Origin: Chromatocurvus sp964613795
Lineage (GTDB): Bacteria; Pseudomonadota; Gammaproteobacteria; Pseudomonadales; Halieaceae
NCBI GenBank assembly: GCA_964613795.1
Contig: CAZTJR010000021.1
Span: forward strand, 1-56,458
Direction of reading: 5' to 3'
Length of the DNA: 56,458 nucleotides
Shown in pieces: positions 9,084-15,610 of the stretch. The notes beneath the pieces were generated by a model. It was not told where the DNA came from, searched no databases, and saw only the letters and a program-made list of their open reading frames with translations. Each line of letters opens with the position of its first letter. Positions within the stretch are counted from its first letter, which is position 1. The position numbers and the translations under genes are program-made.

Positions 9084-9100
9084 GGCGTCGAACCGACGCC
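9084..9100. other. Small inverted repeat between TonB receptor and 63-aa gene
   Basis: A 7-bp perfect stem (GGCGTCG and CGACGCC) around AAC lies in the divergent intergenic region, about 185 bp from the receptor start and 88 bp from the small gene. No T-tract follows, so it is not an obvious terminator. It may be a protein binding site. Confidence 0.3.
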
Positions 9101-9187
9101 GGTGTCGTCACGAAATTTTCACCAAACTGTTTTTTTCTGAAACACGGCAGCCGCATCCTGACATTGCACAATTAGGAGGGCATCGCC

Positions 9188-9379
9188 ATGATTCGAGAGT
9201 CGAACATCTCCAACCCCGCGGCAAAGCAGCGTTTACGCGACGCGATCAACCGTCAAATTGATCAGTTTCTTGAGTGCGGCGGAAAAATAAGAGTCATCGA
9301 GACGTCGCGAAAGCGCAGTGCTGAACGGCTTCTCAGCCCCTGGCACAGCGAAGACGAATTTGATGGCCTACTCGATTAA
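9188..9379 (+). CDS. 63-aa hypothetical protein with an FLxxGGxI motif
   Basis: A short basic/acidic protein with an excellent ribosome binding site (AGGAGGG 8 nt before the ATG), which supports real translation. The N-terminal two thirds is predicted helical (KQRLRDAINRQIDQFLECGG), then KIRVIETSRKRSAERLL, then an acidic tail. The pattern helix-FLxxGGxIxxI recalls small gammaproteobacterial proteins annotated as transcription-associated or SutA-like, but I cannot confirm that. It is divergent from the TonB receptor and stands 55 bp before the left edge of the assembly-gap duplication. Function unknown; a regulatory role is only a guess from size and composition. Confidence 0.6.
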   Translation: MIRESNISNPAAKQRLRDAINRQIDQFLECGGKIRVIETSRKRSAERLLSPWHSEDEFDGLLD

Positions 9380-9434
9380 TGCGGACGGCAAAAGGCGCGC
9401 CAATACCCGCCGCACGATCGACCCATAGAGCTTA

Positions 9435-9458
9435 ATGTGGCGGGACAGCGGTGTCCGC
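9435..9458 (+). repeat. Left copy of 24-bp sequence flanking scaffold gap
   Basis: The last 24 bases before the N run are identical to the first 24 bases after it (9559-9582). The unit contains an imperfect hairpin, GCGGGACA against TGTCCGC. This looks like unmerged overlapping contig ends or a short tandem repeat. Confidence 0.95.
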
Positions 9459-9558
9459 NNNNNNNNNNNNNNNNNNNNNNNNNNNNNNNNNNNNNNNNNN
9501 NNNNNNNNNNNNNNNNNNNNNNNNNNNNNNNNNNNNNNNNNNNNNNNNNNNNNNNNNN
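9459..9558. other. Assembly gap of 100 N
   Basis: Exactly 100 unknown bases, the usual scaffolding placeholder. It lies between the 63-aa gene and the 3' end of the M20 peptidase gene, outside any coding sequence that I can support. The true length is unknown and may be zero or negative, given the identical flanks. Confidence 0.98.
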
Positions 9559-9582
9559 ATGTGGCGGGACAGCGGTGTCCGC
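9559..9582 (+). repeat. Right copy of 24-bp sequence flanking scaffold gap
   Basis: Identical to 9435-9458 and begins at the first base after the gap. The copy is followed by ordinary downstream sequence of the peptidase gene, so the two copies abut the gap from both sides. Confidence 0.95.
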
Positions 9583-9611
9583 GCCAGCGGGGAGCAACGC
9601 CGAGCCTTTAC

Positions 9612-10952
9612 CTATTGGGCACGGCCCGACGGGAACGCGTGCGCGCTGATCGACAGGCGATACAGAAACAGCGCAGCACGCTGTGACTGGGTGAGCAGTG
9701 TATTGAGGTCTGCCGTTTCATCCACGGTATGGCCGCCACTGCCCATCATGCCGATACCATCCAGCGCCGCTCGCACATAGGGGGCGGTGAATGACACATC
9801 GGCGGCGCCCGCCAGGCGCGGATTGACCGCCCGCACCTCGCCCATGCCCAGTGCTTCGCTGACGCCGCTGTAAAGCGCCAGCAATTCCTGATTGTTATCG
9901 GTCGGCGGCATGGGGGGATAGCCAGTGTCGAACACAAACTCCGACTGCGTTCCGTTGAGATTACGGGAGGCAATCTCGCGCATGACGGCAACCGCCCGTT
10001 CGAGCTGTTGCGGTGATAGGGCACGAATGCCGCCGGTCGCTACCGCGGTCTGGGCGATGACGTTGCCCTTGCCAAAGGCCTCGCCCCGCGTGTTCGCGCT
10101 GTCGTGCTGGATGTCGGTGCCCGCCATCACCAGACCTGGATTGAAGGTCAGATTTTCCTCCTCCGCAAGCGCCTCGCGCCAGGCATTGAGAATGCGTGCC
10201 ATCTCAAAAGCCGCGCCATCGCCGATATCCTCACGGAAAATCTGCGACGAATGCGCCGGACGGCCGCGGGTGGAAAGCTGCCAGCTGCTGGAGCCGCGAC
10301 GGGCAACAACGGCCGTTGCGGTGTCGCCATCGCCATCCTCGAAGCCGATGGCAAAGTCAGCCCATTTCGCCGCGTCTTCGAGCGCCGCATTGGCGACGCT
10401 GAGCGGCCGCCCACGGTCTTCCTCATCGCCGGTGAGGACGGCGCGAACCTGCAGGCCGTCCAGCACCCCCGTCTGCTGCAGCGCGCGCAGCGCCTCCAGC
10501 ATGACCACGTTGCCGCCCTTCATGTCAGTAATGCCCGGCGCACGCACGCGCCCATCCTCGAGCACAGTCCACTCCTGAAAACCGGCCTCCGCGGGGAATA
10601 CGGTATCGAGGTGGCCTATCAGCAGCACGCGAGGACCCTCGGAGCCGCCGCTGGCAACCAGATGCCCTGCCCGTTTGAACGCGGCGCCATCGACCCATTC
10701 CGTGGCAAAGCCGATGTCACGGAACTCCGTCGCCAGCAGTTCGCCAACCCGTTTCACGCCGTCGAGGTTCATGGTGCCGCTGTTGATCTCGACCGAGGCT
10801 CTGAGCAGCGCCACCGCCTCGGTGTGCCGTGCCGCGACGGCATCAACGATAGCCTGTTCACGCGGGTCCAGCGCGGGGCTGGCGATGGTGCTGGCGGCAA
10901 ACGCAGCGCCGGATAAAAGCAAACAGAGACAGCGGGATAACGGGTTCTTCAT
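9612..10952 (-). CDS. Secreted M20 family zinc metallopeptidase (glutamate carboxypeptidase-like)
   Basis: A 446-aa exported peptidase likely to remove C-terminal residues from peptides or amidated amino acids in the periplasm. The ATG at 10952 is preceded by AGAGGT 8 nt upstream and begins a signal peptide (MKNPLSRCLCLLLSGAAFA). The M20 metal-site motifs are all present in order: GHLDTVF (His and Asp), DMKGG (bridging Asp), GDEEDRG (catalytic Glu and ligand Glu), FEDGD, and the C-terminal GSGGHTVDE with the last His ligand. The dimerisation domain lies between the two halves of the catalytic domain. The arrangement is like carboxypeptidase G2. It is divergent from glcD, with 166 bp between, so the two may share regulation. 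The substrate is not determinable here. Confidence 0.9.
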   Translation of the reverse strand: MKNPLSRCLCLLLSGAAFAASTIASPALDPREQAIVDAVAARHTEAVALLRASVEINSGTMNLDGVKRVGELLATEFRDIGFATEWVDGAAFKRAGHLVASGGSEGPRVLLIGHLDTVFPAEAGFQEWTVLEDGRVRAPGITDMKGGNVVMLEALRALQQTGVLDGLQVRAVLTGDEEDRGRPLSVANAALEDAAKWADFAIGFEDGDGDTATAVVARRGSSSWQLSTRGRPAHSSQIFREDIGDGAAFEMARILNAWREALAEEENLTFNPGLVMAGTDIQHDSANTRGEAFGKGNVIAQTAVATGGIRALSPQQLERAVAVMREIASRNLNGTQSEFVFDTGYPPMPPTDNNQELLALYSGVSEALGMGEVRAVNPRLAGAADVSFTAPYVRAALDGIGMMGSGGHTVDETADLNTLLTQSQRAALFLYRLSISAHAFPSGRAQ

Positions 10953-11054
10953 TGACAGACCTCTTTCATTACACTGTTGACGGCACGGCAGCTTCAAACA
11001 TGGCATCGCAACATGCCGGACGCGCTTTCGATCGGATCACAGCGTATCACCGGA

Positions 11055-11068
11055 ACGTCAGCTGACGT
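11055..11068. promoter_or_regulatory. 14-bp perfect palindrome between M20 peptidase and glcD
   Basis: ACGTCAGCTGACGT is a perfect inverted repeat in the divergent intergenic region, 51 bp before the glcD start and 103 bp from the peptidase start. Its symmetry and position suit a dimeric regulator. No regulator gene is adjacent. Confidence 0.45.
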
Positions 11069-11118
11069 AACATCCGGATACGGGTGTCTGCCCGCGCCAG
11101 GTCAGTGGGGTGAGTTGA

Positions 11119-12576
11119 GTGAAAGAGGTGAAACACAGGCAGGACATCAATGTCCGCGCGCTGCTGGATGGACTGACAGAAATCCTGCCCGCGCAGGCCG
11201 TCATCAGCGATCCGGCCTCCCTGCGCGCCTGGGAATGCGATGGTCTGCCGCTCTACTGCGAGCTGCCACTGGCGGTGGTAATGCCCCGCGCGGCCGACGA
11301 GGTCGCCGCAGTCATGTCACTGTGCCACCGCCTCGATGTTCCGGTGGTGCCCCGCGGCTCAGGGACCGGGCTCTCCGCCGGCGCCATGCCACACCCTGAA
11401 GGCATTGTGATCAGTCTGGCGGGGCTCGACCGCATTGTCGATATCGACGCCGCCAATCGCATTGCCCGCGTGCAGCCGGGTGTCACCAATTTGTCGATTT
11501 CCGAGGCTGCCGCTGCCTATGGCCTTTTTTACGCGCCGGACCCCTCCTCCCAGATCGCCTGCTCGATTGGCGGCAACGTTGCCGAGAATGCCGGTGGCGT
11601 GCACTGCCTGAAATACGGCCTCACGGTGCATAACGTGACCGCCCTGACCCTGATCACCGCAGAGGGCGAGACGCTGACACTTGGCGGCAGCGGCCTCGAC
11701 ACCCCCGGCCCGGACCTGCTAGCGCTGGTGATCGGCTCCGAAGGCCTGCTGGGGGTCGTGGTGGAAATCACGGTGAAACTGCTCCCACTGCCGACATCTG
11801 TCGCGGTGATCATGGCAGGCTTCAACACGGTAACAGCAGCTGGCGACGCCGTAGGCGAAGTGATTGCCGCAGGCATTCTTCCCGCCGGCCTCGAGATGAT
11901 GGACGCCCTGGCCATTCAGGCGGCAGAGGATTTTGCCGGCGCCGGCTATCCCCGCGACGCTGCAGCCCTGCTGCTATGCGAACTTGACGGCAACGAGGCA
12001 GAAGTCGCACAGCAGTGCGCTGCGGTGAGCGCGCTGCTGCAGACTGCGGGGGCCAGCCGCGTCGAAGTGGCAAGGGACAGCCCCACCCGGCAGCGGCTGT
12101 GGCGTGGTCGCAAATCGGCCTTCCCCGCTGTCGGTCGACTGTCGCCGGACTACTACTGCATGGACGGCACCATTCCACGCCGGCACGTGGCGCAGATGCT
12201 TGCCGAGATCAGCGATATGGCAGGACAAAGTGGCCTGCGCGTTGCCAATGTGTTTCACGCCGGGGACGGCAACCTGCACCCGCTGATATTGTTCGATGCC
12301 AGTCAACCCGAGGAGATCCGCCGCGCCGAGGCCCTCGGGGCCCGCATTCTCGAGCGCAGCGTGGAACTCGGCGGCTGCATTACCGGTGAACACGGCGTCG
12401 GCCTGGAAAAACTGGCGCAGATGTCGGTGCAATTCAGCAACGCCGAGCTGCTGCAGCTCGAGGCCATCAAGGTGGCATTCGACCCCTCGCTGAACCTCAA
12501 TCCAGGCAAGGGTATTCCAGTGCTCAAGCGCTGCCAGGAATACCGTGCCCTGCCGCAGAGGCACCTTCATGGCTGA
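11119..12576 (+). CDS. glcD: Glycolate oxidase FAD subunit GlcD
   Basis: A 485-aa FAD-linked oxidase subunit that oxidises glycolate (or D-lactate-like 2-hydroxyacids) to the keto acid. The PCMH-type FAD-binding half contains VVPRGSGTGLSAGAMP and CSIGGNVAENAGGVHCLKYG, both hallmarks of GlcD/FAD-linked oxidases. The C-terminal half carries HAGDGNLHPLILFD and the GEHGVGLEK motif. The start is a GTG at 11119 with GGGG upstream; another in-frame GTG three codons later is possible. The gene overlaps glcE by 8 bp and is followed by glcF, giving the three-subunit enzyme that passes electrons to the respiratory chain at the membrane. No GlcC regulator, GlcG or malate synthase GlcB gene is adjacent. 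Confidence 0.93.
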   Translation: MKEVKHRQDINVRALLDGLTEILPAQAVISDPASLRAWECDGLPLYCELPLAVVMPRAADEVAAVMSLCHRLDVPVVPRGSGTGLSAGAMPHPEGIVISLAGLDRIVDIDAANRIARVQPGVTNLSISEAAAAYGLFYAPDPSSQIACSIGGNVAENAGGVHCLKYGLTVHNVTALTLITAEGETLTLGGSGLDTPGPDLLALVIGSEGLLGVVVEITVKLLPLPTSVAVIMAGFNTVTAAGDAVGEVIAAGILPAGLEMMDALAIQAAEDFAGAGYPRDAAALLLCELDGNEAEVAQQCAAVSALLQTAGASRVEVARDSPTRQRLWRGRKSAFPAVGRLSPDYYCMDGTIPRRHVAQMLAEISDMAGQSGLRVANVFHAGDGNLHPLILFDASQPEEIRRAEALGARILERSVELGGCITGEHGVGLEKLAQMSVQFSNAELLQLEAIKVAFDPSLNLNPGKGIPVLKRCQEYRALPQRHLHG

Positions 12577-13624
12577 TTGTTCGAGTGAGCTGCGCGAGGC
12601 GGTGCTGGAGGCGATAACGGGAAAATCACCCCTGCACATTGCCGGCGCGGGTAGCAAGACCGGATACTTCGGGCGCGAGGTGAGAGGCACGCGCCTGGAC
12701 GTGACGGGCCACCACGGCATCACCGACTATCAGCCCGACGAACTGGTGATAAGCGCCCGCGCCGGCACGCCGATGGCACAGATCCATGCCGCACTGGCGG
12801 AACAGAACCAGATGCTGCCCGCCGAGTGTCCCTTGTTCGGCGGCGCGGCGACGCTTGGTGGCAGCGTCGCCTGCAACGCTTCGGGCCCGGGTCGCCCCTG
12901 GCGCGGCGCCCTGCGCGACAGCATTCTCGGGCTTGAGTTCATCAATGGCCACGGCGAAATTCTGCGCTATGGCGGACAGGTCATGAAGAATGTGGCCGGT
13001 TATGATGTCAGCCGCCTGCAGGCCGGCGCCCAGGGCACGCTCGGCGTGATTACCGCTGTCACGCTGCGGGTCGTGCCAAAGCCGGCGCGGGAAATCACGC
13101 TCGCCTATACGCTCCCGGCAGCAGCCGCCATTGCGCGGATGGTCACCCTGGCAGCGCTGCCCGGGCCCCTGAGTGGCGCTTGCTGGACCGGCAACACACT
13201 GTATCTGCGCGCGAGCGGCACGGCCGACGCCGTGGAGGACTTTCGCCGCAGCGAGGGTGGTGAAGCGGTGAGTGACAGCGCACCCTGGCAGGCACTGGAT
13301 ACGCTGGACAAGGCTCCCTTTTCAGGGATTGCGCCCCTGTGGCGACTGTCCGTCGCACCATCTTCGCCGCTGACCCGGGCCACGCCGGACAGTATCGACT
13401 GGTGCGGCGCTCTGCGTTTCTTTGCCGGCAACCACGACCCGGCCGCCATGCACGAAGCCGCCAGCGCTGCGGGCGGCCGCGCGCAGCTGTGGCGAGGTGG
13501 CGATCGCCGCAGCGACGTCAATGGGCCGATGTCCGGCGCGGAGAAAACGCTCCAGCAACGACTCAAGTATGCGCTGGACCCAAGCGGAATCTTCAATCCA
13601 GGCCGCCTTTTCAACGATCAATAG
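12569..13624 (+). CDS. glcE: Glycolate oxidase FAD-binding subunit GlcE
   Basis: A 351-aa second FAD-binding subunit of glycolate oxidase, shorter than GlcD because it lacks most of the C-terminal domain. Features are ISARAGTPMAQIHAAL, then the FAD-loop GGAATLGGSVACNASGPGRPW, the VMKNVAGYDVSRL segment and a C-terminal DPSGIFNPGRLF motif that closes the family. The ATG at 12569 overlaps the end of glcD by 8 bp, pointing to translational coupling; the more upstream reading adds only eight residues and has no better binding site. GlcE forms a complex with GlcD and the iron-sulfur GlcF, whose gene begins 12 bp downstream. Confidence 0.92.
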   Translation: MADCSSELREAVLEAITGKSPLHIAGAGSKTGYFGREVRGTRLDVTGHHGITDYQPDELVISARAGTPMAQIHAALAEQNQMLPAECPLFGGAATLGGSVACNASGPGRPWRGALRDSILGLEFINGHGEILRYGGQVMKNVAGYDVSRLQAGAQGTLGVITAVTLRVVPKPAREITLAYTLPAAAAIARMVTLAALPGPLSGACWTGNTLYLRASGTADAVEDFRRSEGGEAVSDSAPWQALDTLDKAPFSGIAPLWRLSVAPSSPLTRATPDSIDWCGALRFFAGNHDPAAMHEAASAAGGRAQLWRGGDRRSDVNGPMSGAEKTLQQRLKYALDPSGIFNPGRLFNDQ

Positions 13625-13636
13625 CAGGCGTTTCAC

Positions 13637-14905
13637 ATGCATGTACAACTTCATGCCGATTTCGCGGACGACCCCGCAGCACAGGAAGCCGCCGCATTGA
13701 CGAGCGCCTGCGTGCACTGCGGGTTCTGTCTGGCAACCTGCCCGACCTACCTCGACAACCGCGATGAGCGCGACAGTCCCCGCGGGCGAATTTATCTCAT
13801 CAAATCCCTGCTCGAAACAGGCAACGGTGACACTGCCGTTGAAACCCACCTCGATCGCTGCCTCACCTGTCGCAGCTGTGAGACGACCTGCCCCTCGGGC
13901 GTGGCCTATGCTCGTATCGCCGACGCCGGGCGCCGCCTTGTGCATCACCGGGACAGCCGTCCGCTGATGACGCGCTCGCTGCGCTGGCTGCTGCGCCAGA
14001 TTGTGCCCCGCCCCGCCCTGTTTACCCCGCTGCTGCGGCTCGGTCAGGCTCTGCGCGGCGCCATGCCAGCGCCGCTGCGTGACAACATACCGCCACGACA
14101 GCGGCGACTGCCGGTGCCGGCGCGCAGTCTGCCGCGGCGCATGGTGCTGCTGCAGGGCTGTGTGCAGCGTGCCGCAACACCGCGGACCAACGAGGCGGCG
14201 CGCCGGGTGTTTGCGCACCTGGGTATCGAGCTGGTCTTTGCTGCCGGTGAAACCTGCTGCGGCGCTGTCGATCACCACCTCGGTGCCCACGAGGCGGCGC
14301 TAAACCATCTACGTAGAACGGTGGATGCCATCTGCCCGCATCTAAAAGACGGCGCGGAGGCGGTCATCAGCAGTGCGACAGGTTGCGGTGTGCAAATCGC
14401 CGATTGCGGGCGACTGCTGGCGGCCGACCCCGACTACGCTGAGCTGTCGGCCCGGGTCAGCGACCTGACGCGTGACCTCGGCGACGCCCTTGCACGAGAG
14501 GCCATCGATTCGCTGCCGATACGCCCTGTCGCCACCGCTGTCGCCGTGCACATCCCCTGCAGCCAGCAGCACGGTATGCGCCAGCCGAATACGATCCGGC
14601 AACTGATGGACCGCTGCGGCTACCTGCTGGCGAATACCCGCGATGATCATCTGTGCTGCGGCTCCGCGGGCACCTATTCCATCCTGCAGCCAGCCACCAG
14701 TAAAAGACTGCGTGATCGCAAGCTCGCCGCCCTGGAAATGGCACATCCGGGCACGATCGTGACCGCCAACGTGGGCTGCCAGCTTCATCTGCAGGCGGCT
14801 GCCCGGGCACCGGTCATGCACTGGATAGAACGCATTGCCGAAGATCTTCAGACAGACGATACGCCCCACAGGCCTTCTGCCGCACAGTCTGAACGCCTTT
14901 CATGA
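13637..14905 (+). CDS. glcF: Glycolate oxidase iron-sulfur subunit GlcF
   Basis: A 422-aa electron-transfer subunit that takes electrons from the GlcD/GlcE flavins to quinone at the cytoplasmic membrane. The N-terminus has two classical 4Fe-4S motifs, CVHCGFCLATCP and CLTCRSCETTCP. The C-terminal part carries two CCG-type cysteine-rich domains (ETCCGAVDHHLG and LCCGSAGTYSI), as in GlcF, LldE and HdrB. Length and order match the Escherichia coli protein. It ends the glcDEF operon. No convincing terminator follows; the next 256 bp hold an AT-rich stretch and the leader of rmf. Confidence 0.94.
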   Translation: MHVQLHADFADDPAAQEAAALTSACVHCGFCLATCPTYLDNRDERDSPRGRIYLIKSLLETGNGDTAVETHLDRCLTCRSCETTCPSGVAYARIADAGRRLVHHRDSRPLMTRSLRWLLRQIVPRPALFTPLLRLGQALRGAMPAPLRDNIPPRQRRLPVPARSLPRRMVLLQGCVQRAATPRTNEAARRVFAHLGIELVFAAGETCCGAVDHHLGAHEAALNHLRRTVDAICPHLKDGAEAVISSATGCGVQIADCGRLLAADPDYAELSARVSDLTRDLGDALAREAIDSLPIRPVATAVAVHIPCSQQHGMRQPNTIRQLMDRCGYLLANTRDDHLCCGSAGTYSILQPATSKRLRDRKLAALEMAHPGTIVTANVGCQLHLQAAARAPVMHWIERIAEDLQTDDTPHRPSAAQSERLS

Positions 14906-15161
14906 TCTCGATTTAATATACGAAAAACCATATAACCGATTGATTTATAGCTTTTATATAGCCTTTTATTCTTGTGAGGCTTAATGCCTGCACGGCTAGG
15001 AACCAAACGATAGTCGACAGTCAGCTGCGGGTCTGCTTACATCGACCATGTGGCAGGTCATGCTGCAGCTCGCGACGTCGTCCGCTACCGATGTAGCGTC
15101 GATTCAGTCTGCGGCATAACCCCCACAATCGTATGTTTTGAATAGGACCAGAGGCGACACT
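14906..15161 (+). promoter_or_regulatory. AT-rich intergenic leader upstream of rmf
   Basis: This region separates glcF from rmf. Bases about 14905-14970 are strikingly AT-rich for this window (runs such as TTATATAG and TTTATAG), then composition returns to GC-rich. It probably contains the rmf promoter and a leader of over 100 nt, but I cannot fix a -10/-35 pair. No gene is evident in it. Confidence 0.4.
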
Positions 15162-15365
15162 ATGAAAAGACAAAAACGCGATATGGGCACCCGAGCATTT
15201 GACCGCGGCTATCATGCCGGCGTCTCCGGACGCAGCATGGACATCTGTCCGCACGAGAACGAACAACAGCGAATGAACTGGCTGTCGGGCTGGCGCGAAG
15301 GCAGATCCGACCAGTGGGATGGCATGACCGGCGTCTCCGGCGTGCATCGCATACCGACCATCTGA
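15162..15365 (+). CDS. rmf: Ribosome modulation factor RMF
   Basis: A 67-aa basic protein that binds the small ribosomal subunit in stationary phase or starvation and drives formation of inactive 100S ribosome dimers. The start MKRQKRD, the GYxAGxxGRS segment, the CPHENEQQRMNWLSGWREGR block and the overall length match RMF closely; the C-terminal tail is longer and different from that of Escherichia coli. GAGG stands 8 nt before the ATG, and the in-frame upstream ATG lacks a binding site. The gene is monocistronic with a strong hairpin just after the stop. RMF is usually induced by ppGpp; no such element can be read here. Confidence 0.95.
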   Translation: MKRQKRDMGTRAFDRGYHAGVSGRSMDICPHENEQQRMNWLSGWREGRSDQWDGMTGVSGVHRIPTI

Positions 15366-15372
15366 CACGCAG

Positions 15373-15394
15373 CCGGGCCGTCGGAGCGGCCCGG
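15373..15394 (+). terminator. Strong GC hairpin after rmf
   Basis: An 8-bp perfect stem (CCGGGCCG and CGGCCCGG) with a six-base loop begins 8 bp after the rmf stop codon. There is no T-tract, so it may be a weak or Rho-assisted terminator, or a 3' stabilising structure for the short rmf mRNA. Confidence 0.6.
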
Positions 15395-15610
15395 TACCTG
15401 CCCTGACAGGACCCCCCTCACTGACTCTCCAGCACCCGATACGGGACCACCCCGACCGGTCACAGCAGACCTAACCCATCCGGGCAAAAAAGACGTTTGC
15501 ATTTCGCTGGCTATCCGTTAACTATTCGACAACGAAGCGGTGCTGCCTGCGTCGCCAGCGGAAAGACCTTGAGAACACGCCGACCCGATGGCGAAAAGGA
15601 CAGGGATTTC

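Noticed and set aside
9458..9600. A coding sequence running through the first N gap
   Set aside because: The frames exist only because the N run contains no stops; both edges are the 24-bp repeat.
13322..14290. A 322-codon minus-strand open frame over glcE and glcF
   Set aside because: Antisense to two well-supported subunit genes, with no family similarity.
14906..15161. A possible small RNA gene in the AT-rich glcF-rmf gap
   Set aside because: No clear promoter-terminator pair and no recognisable secondary structure beyond chance hairpins.
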